Shown piece after piece: positions 48,270-57,298 of a stretch of 64,000 bases of DNA (within the stretch, counting starts at the first letter, position 1; each line of letters begins with the position of its first letter). Origin of the DNA: Caballeronia turbans. Its GTDB lineage: Bacteria > Pseudomonadota > Gammaproteobacteria > Burkholderiales > Burkholderiaceae. Location: positions 310,001 to 374,000 of the forward strand of contig FCOD02000003.1 in NCBI GenBank assembly GCA_001544655.2, given 5' to 3'. Position numbers and translations under genes: made by a program. Under the pieces are notes generated by a model. The model saw nothing but the letters and a program-made list of their open reading frames with translations. It did not search any database and was not told the DNA's origin.

Positions 48270-48539
48270 TTTAAGCGCGGAGTTCGCGTGGCATGCGCGT
48301 CGCTGTCATGTGAGCACGTCATACTGGCCGGCCCGCACGGTTTCGGCGGCAGGATCGCGCCACTTGAAGATACCCCAGGCACAGGTTTCGCTCCTCACCC
48401 ACGGTAGAACAAGACGCACAACAGCAACATCTGCACGGGGAAGTGCAGTGTTTCGCAGGGCGCGAGCGTCCCGCAGCGCCAAATTTGCGCGCTCGTTGTC
48501 GCTTTTCGGCTTTGGCCGACCGAATCCCGCGTAAAATTG

Positions 48540-48567
48540 AAAGCTTGGCTGCTTGCGTGCAAGCTTT
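48540..48567. repeat. 8-bp inverted repeat upstream of the di-iron protein gene
   Basis: AAAGCTTG (48540-48547) and CAAGCTTT (48560-48567), 12-base spacer. Candidate regulator site, 63 bases before the start codon. Confidence 0.4.
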
Positions 48568-48630
48568 TCGCGCGACTCAGCCAAAGTCAATACAGATATA
48601 ACGTCGCATAAGTGGCATCAGGGGTGGACA

Positions 48631-49506
48631 ATGAACACCATGCTTTATCCGGAACTTTATAAATCGCTGGAATCCGTCCGCTGGGATATGGAGAAGGACA
48701 TTCCTTGGGACAAATTCGATGCGTCCCTGCTCACCGACGAGCAGGCCAGGACGATCAAGATGAACGCGATCACTGAATGGTCCGCTCTCCCCGCAACGGA
48801 AATGTTCCTGCGTGACAACCACGATGACAGCGACTTCTCCGCTTTCATGAGCGTGTGGTTCTTCGAGGAACAGAAGCACTCGCTGGTACTGATGGAGTAT
48901 CTGCGGCGCTTCAAGCCCGACATGGTGCCGACCGAAGAGGAACTGCACGCGGTGCGCTTCGAATTCGACCCGGCGCCGCCGCTCGAAACCTTGATGCTGC
49001 ATTTCTGCGGTGAAATCCGTCTGAACCACTGGTATCGCCGCGCGGCCGAATGGCACACGGAACCGGTCATCAAGCACATCTACGAAACCATTTCGCGCGA
49101 TGAAGCCCGCCACGGCGGTGCGTATCTGCGCTACATGAAAAAGGCGCTCGCGAATGCGGGCGACACCGCGCGCGCCGCGTTCGCGAAGATTGGCGTGCTG
49201 ATGGCTTCCGCGCGCCGCACGGAAAAGCCGCTGCATCCGACTAATCTGCATGTGAATCAGGCGCTCTTCCCGCGCGATACCGTGCAGTCGCGCCTGCCCG
49301 ACCCGGAATGGCTCGAGCGCTGGCTCGACGACCAGATCCGCTTCGACGACAGCTGGGAGAAGAAGGTCGTCGAACGTATCTTGCACAACCTGTCGATTCT
49401 GTTCGAGCGTTCGTTTGCGACCGCACAGGAGCTGAATCGCTATCGCAAGGAAGTGACGCAGCGTCTGCAAGCCGCGTCGGGCGGGGCGGCCGAGCAACCG
49501 GCCTGA
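48631..49506 (+). CDS. Di-iron ferritin-like / acyl-ACP desaturase-like protein
   Basis: 291 aa from ATG 48631. Four-helix-bundle di-iron pattern is complete: E49 (ITEWSALP), E80-x-x-H83 (FFEEQKHSL), E128 (CGEIRLNHWY) and E158-x-x-H161 (SRDEARHGGAYL). This is the E..ExxH..E..ExxH arrangement shared by stearoyl-ACP desaturases, AurF-like N-oxygenases and ferritin-like oxidases. No signal or membrane segment, so a soluble enzyme. Substrate uncertain. Its placement behind a B12-type MerR regulator suggests coupled regulation. Confidence 0.85.
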   Translation: MNTMLYPELYKSLESVRWDMEKDIPWDKFDASLLTDEQARTIKMNAITEWSALPATEMFLRDNHDDSDFSAFMSVWFFEEQKHSLVLMEYLRRFKPDMVPTEEELHAVRFEFDPAPPLETLMLHFCGEIRLNHWYRRAAEWHTEPVIKHIYETISRDEARHGGAYLRYMKKALANAGDTARAAFAKIGVLMASARRTEKPLHPTNLHVNQALFPRDTVQSRLPDPEWLERWLDDQIRFDDSWEKKVVERILHNLSILFERSFATAQELNRYRKEVTQRLQAASGGAAEQPA

Positions 49507-49535
49507 GCGTCAGGCCTCCACGCCTTGAAGACGAG

Positions 49536-49568
49536 ACGGCCCGCCGGGTAGAACCGGCGGGCCGTTTG
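49536..49568 (+). terminator. Intrinsic terminator after the di-iron protein gene
   Basis: 12-bp stem ACGGCCCGCCGG (49536-49547) / CCGGCGGGCCGT (49554-49565) with 6-base loop, followed by TTT. Confidence 0.75.
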
Positions 49569-49651
49569 CATGTGTGTCCGCATCGATTCGAATTGCGTGC
49601 AAAGCGCCGTGGCACAATGCGCGCTTTCAGCACATCGCAACCCGCGCCGCC

Positions 49652-50134
49652 ATGCCCGCCATTTTCGAACGCAAGATCACCACGCGCGAAGCGCTCGCCG
49701 TGCGCCGTCCGACCCTTACCGGTCCCGTCGTCTTCACCAATGGGGTCTTCGACATTCTTCATCGCGGTCACGTGACCTATCTCGCCGACGCGAAAGCGCT
49801 CGGCGCGACGCTCATTGTCGGCGTGAACAGCGATGCCTCCGTGCGCACGCTCGGCAAGGGCGACGATCGCCCGATCAATCGCGAGGACGATCGCATGGCG
49901 CTGCTCGCGGCGCTGGAGAGCGTCGACTGGGTCGTAAAGTTCGAAGAATCGACGCCGCTGGAACTCATCGGCGCCTTGCGCCCGGACGTGCTCGTGAAAG
50001 GCGGCGACTACGACATGGACAAGCTGGCGGAATCGGCGCTCGTGCGCGGCTGGGGTGGCAAGGCGCTCGCCATCGCGTTCGAGCACGATCGATCGACGAC
50101 CGCGCTGCTCAAAAAGGTCCGCGCGCAGTCCTGA
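49652..50134 (+). CDS. hldC: D-glycero-beta-D-manno-heptose 1-phosphate adenylyltransferase
   Basis: 160 aa from ATG 49652. Nucleotidyltransferase fold: FTNGVFDILHRGHVTYLADA with the HxGH catalytic motif (HRGH), GVNSDASVRTLGKG, and VDWVVKFEESTPLELI. It equals the C-terminal half (rfaE2) of the bifunctional HldE; the kinase half is not adjacent. It makes ADP-heptose for LPS inner core. Confidence 0.94.
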   Translation: MPAIFERKITTREALAVRRPTLTGPVVFTNGVFDILHRGHVTYLADAKALGATLIVGVNSDASVRTLGKGDDRPINREDDRMALLAALESVDWVVKFEESTPLELIGALRPDVLVKGGDYDMDKLAESALVRGWGGKALAIAFEHDRSTTALLKKVRAQS

Positions 50135-50149
50135 TTCGCGCTCGCGATT

Positions 50150-50389
50150 TCATTGCCCGAGCGGCGCGGCCTGCACGTTGGCGGCAGGCGCCGGTCCGCC
50201 GACACGCGGCTGATCGAACGCTTCCTCGGGCCCGAGCGGGCGCGTCGCGAGCGCTTCGGGATGGACCTGCTGCAACAGATGATGCGGCTCGCGCGCGCCC
50301 GCGGCGGGAAGCGGGCCGAACATGCCGCGCATGACCGCGAACATCAGCAAGTTGGCGAGAATCAGAAGGGCGATCAGCCAGCGCAGCAT
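50150..50389 (-). CDS. Small single-span membrane protein
   Basis: 79 aa. N-terminal transmembrane helix (MLRWLIALLILANLLMFAVM), then a Pro/Ala/Gln-rich soluble tail with HHLLQQVHPEALATRPLGPEEA. GGAGCAAAGA precedes the start. Situated 32 bases after coaX on the same strand, so likely co-transcribed. No function can be given. Similar proteins next to coaX in related genomes may carry a longer C-terminal domain; this one is short. Confidence 0.6.
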   Translation of the reverse strand: MLRWLIALLILANLLMFAVMRGMFGPLPAAGAREPHHLLQQVHPEALATRPLGPEEAFDQPRVGGPAPAANVQAAPLGQ

Positions 50390-50421
50390 TCTTTGCTCCG
50401 TCCGTCAGTCAAATCAGTTAA

Positions 50422-51231
50422 TCAGGATGAATGCCGCGCCGTCGCGTCGCGCGCAATGAGCGCGAGCCCGGACAGCACGAGGGAATCGTGGCGCGTATGC
50501 GGCACGTCGAGCGCGCCCGCGATTTCATTTGCGGCGCCGCCGCCGAGCACCAGCCGGACGTCAGCTTGCCAGTCCGCTTTCAGGTCATGCCACGCGCGCT
50601 CGATGAGCGCCGCCTGCGCGAGCAGGCAGCCGGCCGAGAGCGCGGCGGCGGTATCGGTGGCGAAGAGACTGCGTGTCTGATTCAGCGCCTCGCGCGCCGA
50701 TGCGGCGTCGAGCGTCGGCAATTGCGCGGTGTGGCTGCCGAGCGATTCCATCATCAGCGACCAGCCGGGCGCGATCAGGCCGCCCGTGAAGACGCCGTCG
50801 GCGCGTAATGCTTCGAGCGTCGTCGCGGTGCCGAAGGTCGCCACGAGCAGATGCTCGCCGGGATACGCGGCGCGCGCGGCGATCATGCCGGCCCAGCGAT
50901 CGCTGCCGAGACGCGTCGGGTCGGCGTAAGTGTTGATCACGCCGCACTGCTCGGCGCGCGCGCGCACGACGGTGCGCGGCAGCGTCGGCCAGCGCGCGTC
51001 GATCAAACGTTGCATGCGGTTCTGCACCGGCATGCCCGCGACGTTCGAAATCCATGCGCTCGCCGGCGTCGGCAACTCGGACCATTCGCCGAGCGCGGCG
51101 TCATCGGCGACGGTCGAATGATGCGCGTGCTCGAAGGCGCCGGTCGTCAGCGACGCGCCGGTTTCATCGACGAGCGACCACTTGATGCGGCTGTTGCCCG
51201 CGTCGATGAGCAGATACGGCGCTTCGCTCAC
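50422..51231 (-). CDS. coaX: Type III pantothenate kinase
   Basis: 269 aa from GTG 51231, overlapping the birA stop by 4 bases (GTGA). First step of CoA synthesis. ASKHA motifs: [12 protein letters not shown] (P-loop Asp), [14 protein letters not shown] and [10 protein letters not shown], later GGGAANEI. Frame extends upstream but within birA. In Burkholderia birA and coaX form one operon. Confidence 0.94.
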   Translation of the reverse strand: MSEAPYLLIDAGNSRIKWSLVDETGASLTTGAFEHAHHSTVADDAALGEWSELPTPASAWISNVAGMPVQNRMQRLIDARWPTLPRTVVRARAEQCGVINTYADPTRLGSDRWAGMIAARAAYPGEHLLVATFGTATTLEALRADGVFTGGLIAPGWSLMMESLGSHTAQLPTLDAASAREALNQTRSLFATDTAAALSAGCLLAQAALIERAWHDLKADWQADVRLVLGGGAANEIAGALDVPHTRHDSLVLSGLALIARDATARHSS

Positions 51232-52115
51232 GGACGCTCCCTCGCGAGGCGCAGCGTGAGTTCGCCGGTCGTGACGGTGCGCGGGCCCTCGGGCGCGTCG
51301 ATCAGCAACTGGCCGCTTTCGTCGACGCCCGATGCGATCCCGCGCGTCACTTCCATGCCTTGATCGATCAGCACGACCTCGCGCCCGGCCCACGCGTGCG
51401 CGTCGAGCCAGCGCTGGCGAAACGGCCTGAAGCCTTCGGCTTCGAAACGCGGCAGCGCCGCGTCGAGCGCGTTGAGGAGCGCGGCGAGGGTGTCGGTGAG
51501 ATTGGCGTCGGGCCATGCGCGCGCGAGCGTGGCGGGCGCGGTGCCGGGCGCGGACTGCGAGGCCTTGCGATTCGCATCGTCGACCTGGGCGGCGAGCTGT
51601 TCCGCGCCATGCAGGTTCAAGCCGATGCCGATCACGACCGCCGTCGCGTCCGGCGTGTTCCACGCGGTTTCGATCAGGATGCCGGCGAGCTTCCCGTCGT
51701 CGAGCAGGACGTCGTTCGGCCATTTCAGCGCGGGCCGTGCGGAAGGCGAAAGCGGCAGATGCGCAAGCGCATCGAGCACCGCGACGCCGATGGCGAGACT
51801 CAGCCCCGACAGCCCTTCGATCGGCCGCTTCAGCACGCAGCCGACCGACATCAACAGCGCATTGCCCGGTTCGGCGAGCCACGCGCGGCCGCGCCGTCCG
51901 CGTCCGGCGGTCTGCGAATACGCGACGCGAGCTATCGGCGCGGGCGTGCTGCCGCGACGCGACGCGCGCAAGCGCTCCATCAGGTCGGCGTTCGTCGAGC
52001 CCGTTTCGTCGACGATGTCGATGGTCCAGTCGCGGGCGGGCCGTTCGGCGAGCGTCGCGAGCCGGGTGCGGTCGATGCGCCAGGGCGCGTCGGGGGCGAA
52101 GGGAGTTGAGTTCAT
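51228..52115 (-). CDS. birA: Biotin-[acetyl-CoA-carboxylase] ligase (monofunctional BirA)
   Basis: 295 aa. Attaches biotin to the carboxyl carrier protein. Motifs: [32 protein letters not shown] (biotinoyl-AMP binding loop), [20 protein letters not shown]. The N terminus lacks the E. coli HTH, so this is the ligase-only type. A TACAAT box lies on the minus strand at 52123-52128, only 8 bases upstream of the ATG, so the mRNA could be nearly leaderless. Confidence 0.94.
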   Translation of the reverse strand: MNSTPFAPDAPWRIDRTRLATLAERPARDWTIDIVDETGSTNADLMERLRASRRGSTPAPIARVAYSQTAGRGRRGRAWLAEPGNALLMSVGCVLKRPIEGLSGLSLAIGVAVLDALAHLPLSPSARPALKWPNDVLLDDGKLAGILIETAWNTPDATAVVIGIGLNLHGAEQLAAQVDDANRKASQSAPGTAPATLARAWPDANLTDTLAALLNALDAALPRFEAEGFRPFRQRWLDAHAWAGREVVLIDQGMEVTRGIASGVDESGQLLIDAPEGPRTVTTGELTLRLARERP

Positions 52116-52296
52116 GGCGGATATTGTAGCGGCGCGATGGGCGTTTTTCGCCTGCTGCGGCGGCGTCCGCTCCGCGCGCCCGAACCTCGCCTCGTAACGT
52201 GCGGCGCCGGGTCCGGGCGCCTGCTGCGCGGGACCGCCCGCGAATTTGTCCGTTCGCCATGCGCGCCACCATCGCCGCGCCTCGATGGCACACTTC

Positions 52297-52302
52297 GCTA
52301 CA
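52297..52302 (+). promoter_or_regulatory. Putative -10 box for the Mla-like operon
   Basis: TACAAT inside CGCTACAATGTCC. The same CGCTACAATRTCC core occurs on the minus strand upstream of birA. No convincing -35 at 17 bases. Its position implies that the operon's first start lies downstream, supporting the TTG at 52346. Confidence 0.35.
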
Positions 52303-52345
52303 ATGTCCTCTCCCTTTCAACCGCGTCTCACCGCGCCATCGATCC

Positions 52346-53473
52346 TTGGACTTCGACACGCCGCCGCGCCTAAGAGTGGAAGCCGGCCAGCACGGCAAGG
52401 TGGTCCGGCTCTCGGGCCAGTGGACCGCGCTCGCGCTCGCCCGCGACCGCGCGAAGAGCGGCGTCACGCGGCGGCTGCGCGCCATCGGGCGTGAGGCGAT
52501 CAGCCAGTGGGATCTGTTGTCCGTCGAGCGGCTCGATCACGTCGGCGGTCAGGCGCTGTGGCGTGTCTGGGGCCGCAGGATGCCTGCGACCGTCGCACTG
52601 TCGGATACCCAGCGCGAAATCTTCGAGCGCGTCGCGCTGCTCGATGCCGAGCGCGAGGAACCCGAGCCCGTCGATCGCGTCGATCCCGTCACGCGCCTCG
52701 GCCAGCTGATCTTCGGTTTCTTCGATCACCTCTACGACGGTCTCGCAATGTTCGGCGGCTTCATGCTCGATCTCGCCGGGCTCGTCCGGCGTCCGCAGCG
52801 CATTCCGTGGACGGAAATCTCGGCGAACATCTACAGCGCCGGCGCACAGGCGCTCGCGATCACCGCGCTCGTCGCGTTTCTGATCGGCATCGTGCTGAGC
52901 TATCTGTCCGCGCAGCAGTTGCAGGCGTTCGGCGCAAATCAGTACATCGTGAATATTCTCGGGCTGTCGGTGATCCGCGAGCTCGGACCGGTGCTCTCCG
53001 CGATTCTCGTCGCCGGGCGCTCGGGTTCGGCGATCACCGCGCAGATCGGCGTCATGCGCGTCACGGAGGAACTCGACGCGATGCAGGTCATGGGCATTCC
53101 CCACGGCCTGCGGCTCGTGCTGCCGCGCGTGGTCGCGCTCGGCGTCGCGATGCCGCTGCTCGTCATGTGGACCAACATCATTGCGTTGACGGGCGGCGCG
53201 CTCGCGGCGAAGCTCGTGCTGTCCATCGACATGAACTTCTTCATCCGCTCGCTGCCGTCGGTGGTGCCGATCGCCAATCTGTGGATCGGGCTCGGCAAGG
53301 GCGTCGTGTTCGGCATGCTGATCGCGCTCGCCGCGTGTCATTTCGGCTTCCGCATCAAGGCGAATTCGCAGAGTCTCGGCGAAGGCACGACGACGTCCGT
53401 CGTGACGTCGATCACCATCGTCATTCTCGCGGACGCCGTGTTCGCGATCCTGTTTCAGCACGTCGGACTCTGA
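52346..53473 (+). CDS. MlaE-family lipid ABC transporter permease
   Basis: 375 aa assuming TTG 52346; in-frame ATG 52259 lies upstream of the likely promoter. N-terminal soluble domain of about 115 residues ([19 protein letters not shown], a STAS-like stretch) precedes a five-helix MlaE permease domain: [49 protein letters not shown]. Together with the ATPase, MCE protein and lipoprotein downstream it forms a phospholipid transport system at the inner membrane. Confidence 0.9.
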   Translation: MDFDTPPRLRVEAGQHGKVVRLSGQWTALALARDRAKSGVTRRLRAIGREAISQWDLLSVERLDHVGGQALWRVWGRRMPATVALSDTQREIFERVALLDAEREEPEPVDRVDPVTRLGQLIFGFFDHLYDGLAMFGGFMLDLAGLVRRPQRIPWTEISANIYSAGAQALAITALVAFLIGIVLSYLSAQQLQAFGANQYIVNILGLSVIRELGPVLSAILVAGRSGSAITAQIGVMRVTEELDAMQVMGIPHGLRLVLPRVVALGVAMPLLVMWTNIIALTGGALAAKLVLSIDMNFFIRSLPSVVPIANLWIGLGKGVVFGMLIALAACHFGFRIKANSQSLGEGTTTSVVTSITIVILADAVFAILFQHVGL

Positions 53474-53478
53474 CCGCC

Positions 53479-54357
53479 ATGTCGACCACGCTCGCCACCG
53501 CCGTTCGCCATCAGCCGCCGCCCGTCATCGCGGAGCCGGTGATCGAGGTGCGCGATGTCACCAAGCGCTACGGGCGCACGGTGATCCACGAGCATCTGAA
53601 TCTGGATGTGCGGCGTGGCGAGATCGTTGCGCTCCTGGGCGGATCGGGCTCGGGCAAGACGACCCTCGTGCGGCAGATTCTCGGGCTGGAATCGCCGACA
53701 TCGGGCACCATTCGCGTGCTCGGCGAGGAATGGGCGCGCATGGACGAAGAAACGGCGAAAATGCTGCGCACGCGCTCCGGCATGATGTTCCAGCAAGGCG
53801 CGCTGTTCTCGTCGCTGACTGTATACGACAACATCGCCCAGCCGTTTCGCGAGCTCGGCAAGATTCCCGAGGATCTGATCCGCGAATTCGTGATGCTGAA
53901 GCTCGAGATGGTCGGGCTGTCGTGCAAGCATGCGAGCAAGATGCCGTCGGCGCTGTCGGGCGGGATGGTGAAGCGCGTGGGCATCGCGCGGGCGATCGCG
54001 CTCGAACCCGAGCTGCTCTTTCTCGACGAACCGACCGCCGGCCTCGACCCGAAGGCATCCGACGAGTTCGTCGATCTGATCGCCACGCTGCATCGCGCGC
54101 TCGGGCTGACCGTCGTCATGGTCACGCACGATCTCGATACGATGGTCGCGCTCTCGACGCGCGTCGCCGTGCTCGCGGACCGGCGCGTGCTCGTCGCGGC
54201 GCCGGTGGAGGAGGCGTGCGCGGTGGATCATCCGTTCATTCGCGAGTATTTTCTCGGGCGGCGCGGGCGTCGCGCGCTGCAGGCGCTGCCGCCCGAGCGT
54301 CGCGCGAAACTGCCGCCGGCCGCGCTCGAGGACGCGCCGATCGCCGTCAACAAATAG
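53479..54357 (+). CDS. MlaF-type ABC transporter ATP-binding protein
   Basis: 292 aa. Walker A GGSGSGKTT, Q-loop FQQGALFSSLTVYDNIA, signature LSGGMVKRVGIARAI, Walker B LLFLDEPTAGLDP, H-loop VTHDLDTM. The N terminus is about 20 residues longer than E. coli MlaF and the C-terminal tail is extended. It energises the permease encoded 5 bases upstream. Confidence 0.94.
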   Translation: MSTTLATAVRHQPPPVIAEPVIEVRDVTKRYGRTVIHEHLNLDVRRGEIVALLGGSGSGKTTLVRQILGLESPTSGTIRVLGEEWARMDEETAKMLRTRSGMMFQQGALFSSLTVYDNIAQPFRELGKIPEDLIREFVMLKLEMVGLSCKHASKMPSALSGGMVKRVGIARAIALEPELLFLDEPTAGLDPKASDEFVDLIATLHRALGLTVVMVTHDLDTMVALSTRVAVLADRRVLVAAPVEEACAVDHPFIREYFLGRRGRRALQALPPERRAKLPPAALEDAPIAVNK

Positions 54358-54405
54358 CCGAACGACGCTCCACCGACGCCGCCGCGAAGTCAAAGGAATC
54401 TGCCG

Positions 54406-55365
54406 ATGGAAAACAAATCACACGCGTTCTGGACCGGGCTCTTCACGATCGCCCTCGTGCTGGCCATCGCTTTCGCCGTGTTTTTCTTCAACGTGGATCG
54501 CACCGTGCGCGTGCCCTACGACCTGATCGCGCGCACCAACGTGACCGGCCTTTTCACGGACGCGTCCGTGCGTTATCGCGGTCTGGGCGTCGGCAAGGTG
54601 GAGTCGATCCGCTTCGACAAGGCGCATCCGGGGCAGATCCGAATCCGCATTCTCGTCGACAAGAACGCGCCGATGACGCATTCGACCTTCGCGACGCTCG
54701 GCTTTCAGGGCGTGACCGGCATCGCGTTCGTGCAGCTCGACGACACCGGCAATGATCCGAGTCCGCTTGCTTCGTCGCCGCAGCACGTCGCCGAAGTGCC
54801 GATGCGCCCGGGTCTTTTCGAACAGTTGCAGCAGCGCGGCGACGTGATCCTGAAGAAGTTCGAGCGCCTGTCCGAAGACGCCGACAAGTTCCTCTCCGAC
54901 GACGTGCGCAATCAGCTCATGGCCACGACGAAGAGCCTGCAGGGCGCGGCGGACAGCATCGCGACGCTTGCGGGGCAGGTGCAGCCGGTCACGGCGCAGT
55001 TGCCGCAGACGCTGAAGCAGATCAACACCACGCTCGCCTCGACCAACCAGCTCGTGCAGAACCTGAATCGTCCGGATGGCCCGTTCGTCATCAATCTGAA
55101 CAAGGCGGGCAAGGCCGCCGAGGACGCGAGCGCCGCGCTCGCGGACATGAACGAGTCGCTGCGCTTCGTGACCGCGCGCGTCGGCTTCGAGGCGTTGCCG
55201 CGCTTCTATTCGTTCAGCGACGACGTGAGCGCAGCCGCGCGTTCGGTCGATCGCGCCGCCGACGCGTTCAGCACCAATCCGCGCAGCGTGCTCTTCGGCG
55301 CGCCGCAAAAGGAGCCGGGACCGGGCGAGCCGGGCTTCACGTGGCCCGCGAAAGCGGCGCATTGA
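54406..55365 (+). CDS. MCE (MlaD-like) substrate-binding protein
   Basis: 319 aa. Anchor transmembrane helix about 8-30 (FWTGLFTIALVLAIAFAVFF), MCE domain about 40-120 with RYRGLGVGKVESIRF, GFQGVTGIAFVQLDD. A long C-terminal helical/coiled region (about 140-290) follows, longer than in E. coli MlaD (183 aa) and like the PqiB/YebT-type or LetB-like extended members. It probably forms a hexameric lipid conduit in the periplasm. Confidence 0.92.
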   Translation: MENKSHAFWTGLFTIALVLAIAFAVFFFNVDRTVRVPYDLIARTNVTGLFTDASVRYRGLGVGKVESIRFDKAHPGQIRIRILVDKNAPMTHSTFATLGFQGVTGIAFVQLDDTGNDPSPLASSPQHVAEVPMRPGLFEQLQQRGDVILKKFERLSEDADKFLSDDVRNQLMATTKSLQGAADSIATLAGQVQPVTAQLPQTLKQINTTLASTNQLVQNLNRPDGPFVINLNKAGKAAEDASAALADMNESLRFVTARVGFEALPRFYSFSDDVSAAARSVDRAADAFSTNPRSVLFGAPQKEPGPGEPGFTWPAKAAH

Positions 55366-55378
55366 TCGAGAAAAACAC

Positions 55379-56005
55379 ATGGCAGACATCGACATGAAAG
55401 GAGCAGTCGCGGCGTTCGCGCTCGCTTGCGTCACCTTGCTCGCGGGCTGTGGATCGACGTCCACCGCGATGCCGAACGCGCATTACGACCTCGGCGCGCC
55501 GCCTGCGGCCGGCGCGACGGCCAACGCCTTGCCGACGCCGCCGGTGAAGGTGCTCGCGGTGGCCGCGCCGCGCAGCCTGGAAACCGATGCGTTCGCGTAT
55601 CGCCTGAGCTACGTAGACGCCCAGCGCACGGGCAGCTATTCGGACAGCCACTGGACGATGCCGCCCGCGCAGCTCCTCACGCAGCGTCTGCGCAACGCGC
55701 TCGCGGCGCGCGGCCCGATCCTGTCGGGCGCCGATCCGGTGCGCGCCGTGCCGCTGCTCGAAGTCGAGCTGACGAGCTTCGAACAGGTCTTCGACGCGCC
55801 CGAGCAAAGCCATGGCCTCGTGTCCGTGCGCGCGACGCTGACGCAGCAAGGCCGCGTGGTCGGCCAGCGCAGTTTCGCCGCGAGCGCGCCTGCGCCGAGC
55901 GCCGATGCATCCGGCGGCGCGCGGGCGCTCGCGGCCGCATCGGACGATGTAATCGCGCAGCTTTCCGCGTGGCTCGCCGCACAACCCCTTTCCGCTTCGC
56001 GATGA
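55379..56005 (+). CDS. ABC-type transport auxiliary lipoprotein (PqiC-like)
   Basis: 208 aa. Lipoprotein signal with LLAGC (lipid-attached Cys near 24). The C-terminal domain (about 50-200) matches the auxiliary lipoprotein family (DUF330/PqiC): VAAPRSLETDAFAYRLSY, WTMPPAQLLTQRLRNAL, SVRATLTQQGRVVGQ. It probably joins the MCE assembly to the outer membrane. It follows the MCE gene by 13 bases. Confidence 0.9.
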   Translation: MADIDMKGAVAAFALACVTLLAGCGSTSTAMPNAHYDLGAPPAAGATANALPTPPVKVLAVAAPRSLETDAFAYRLSYVDAQRTGSYSDSHWTMPPAQLLTQRLRNALAARGPILSGADPVRAVPLLEVELTSFEQVFDAPEQSHGLVSVRATLTQQGRVVGQRSFAASAPAPSADASGGARALAAASDDVIAQLSAWLAAQPLSASR

Positions 56006-56054
56006 CCTTCTGTTGTTTCACCATCCGCCCAGCGCGGAGGCGTCCGGGCGGCTC

Positions 56055-57227
56055 ATGACGATCAAGCAATGGCAGCGCCGCCCGTCGGCGTTTTCCCGGC
56101 AGGCGCTCGCCGCATACGCGGCGCTCGTGGTCTACGGTTCGCTCTATCCGTTCTCGGGCTGGCGCTCGCTGGGCCTGAGTCCGTTCGCGTATCTCGCCGA
56201 TCCGCTGCCGCAGTATCTGACCGCCTTCGATGTCATCACGAACGTGCTCGGCTACATGCCGCTCGGCTCGCTGATCGTGCTCGCGCTCTATCCGCGCTTT
56301 CGCGGCACGCTCGCGGTGGGCGCGGCGCTCGCCGGCGGCGCGTTGCTGTCCGGCACGATGGAAGCCATTCAGACGTATTTGCCGACGCGCGTCGCCTCGA
56401 ATCTCGATCTCGCCGCCAATGCGTTCGGCGCGCTCGTCGGCGGCGTGCTCATCGCGCCCGCGACGAGTGCACTGCTCGACCGCGGCCTGCTGCGGCGCAT
56501 CCGCTTCACGTGGTTCGAGCGCGACGCGGCGTATGTCATCGGGCTGTCGGCGCTGTGGCCGTTCGCGGCGATGTTCCCCGCGCCGTATCTCTTCGGCGGC
56601 GGCGACCTGCCGCGCGTGCTATGGGACGAGCTCGACCCGTCGATGCAGGACGCGATCCTCGCGTGGACGCCTGCGCCATGGGACATCGAAAGCTGGCCCG
56701 ACCGGTTGGGCGCGCTGCTCCCGGACGACGCCTGGGAAGCGCTGATCACGTCGACGAGCCTCTTTGCGGCGCTCGTGCTCGCGACGCTGCTCACGCGCAA
56801 GCGCGCGCCGCGCATCCGGCTGATGCTCAGCCTCGTCGCGATGACGCTCTTCGCGAAAGCGGGCGCGACTTTCCTGCAATCGCGCGCGGGCCTGACCTTC
56901 GACTGGGCGACGGACGGCGCGCTCGAAGGCATTGCCATCGCGGTGACGGCGGGCGTGCTGTCGGTGTCGCTGCCGCGCGGACTGCGCGCGGCGCTCGCGG
57001 GCGCCGCGCTCGTCGCCTCGCTCGCGCTCGTCAATCTGCTGCCGGTGAATCCGTATTTCGACATCGTGCTCGCCGACTGGCGGCAGGGACGCTACCTGCA
57101 TTTCAACGGGCTCGCGCACTGGCTCGCGTGGGTCTGGCCGTATGCGGCGCTCGGCTGGCTCGCGTCCGCGGCCGAGCGCGCGTGGCTCGCGCGGCGTCGC
57201 GCGCGCAAGGCGAGCCGCCCGGCGTGA
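56055..57227 (+). CDS. VanZ-family membrane protein
   Basis: 390 aa from ATG 56055. Multi-pass membrane protein, about 8-9 helices. N-terminal VanZ domain (about 15-135): LVVYGSLYPFSGWRSLG, ITNVLGYMPLGSLIVLAL, DLAANAFGALVGGVL. VanZ proteins relate to teicoplanin resistance in Gram-positives; in proteobacteria the role is unknown. It follows the lipid-transport operon by 49 bases and could be its last gene. Confidence 0.85.
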   Translation: MTIKQWQRRPSAFSRQALAAYAALVVYGSLYPFSGWRSLGLSPFAYLADPLPQYLTAFDVITNVLGYMPLGSLIVLALYPRFRGTLAVGAALAGGALLSGTMEAIQTYLPTRVASNLDLAANAFGALVGGVLIAPATSALLDRGLLRRIRFTWFERDAAYVIGLSALWPFAAMFPAPYLFGGGDLPRVLWDELDPSMQDAILAWTPAPWDIESWPDRLGALLPDDAWEALITSTSLFAALVLATLLTRKRAPRIRLMLSLVAMTLFAKAGATFLQSRAGLTFDWATDGALEGIAIAVTAGVLSVSLPRGLRAALAGAALVASLALVNLLPVNPYFDIVLADWRQGRYLHFNGLAHWLAWVWPYAALGWLASAAERAWLARRRARKASRPA

Positions 57228-57264
57228 CGCCCGGCGTGTCGCGGCGGGCACGAACATCGCTCGC

Positions 57265-57270
57265 TATAAT
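57265..57270 (+). promoter_or_regulatory. -10 box for the ferredoxin gene
   Basis: TATAAT, perfect consensus, 29 bases before the ATG at 57299. No good -35 at the right distance, so activity may depend on an activator. Confidence 0.4.
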
Positions 57271-57298
57271 CGACCGACACTCTCATCGCACCCCGCTC

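Larger units (their letters stand above)
48249..48630. other. 382-base region between the MerR-type gene and the di-iron protein gene
   Basis: No trusted gene. Contains a perfect 16-bp palindrome (48254-48269), which may be a terminator or operator, and an 8-bp inverted repeat AAAGCTTG / CAAGCTTT (48540-48547, 48560-48567) about 60 bases before the next start. The sequence just before the start is AT-rich (ATACAGATATAAC about 48590-48602), a probable promoter zone. Confidence 0.45.

Noticed and set aside
48306-48590. Open frame on the minus strand between the MerR-type gene and the di-iron gene (94 codons)
   Set aside because: It crosses the likely promoter region of the di-iron gene, has no ribosome site and no recognisable domain; some residues look protein-like by chance.
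50422-52485. 687-codon frame extending coaX upstream through birA
   Set aside because: Only the last 269 codons are CoaX; the upstream part lies over birA in another frame and is low complexity.
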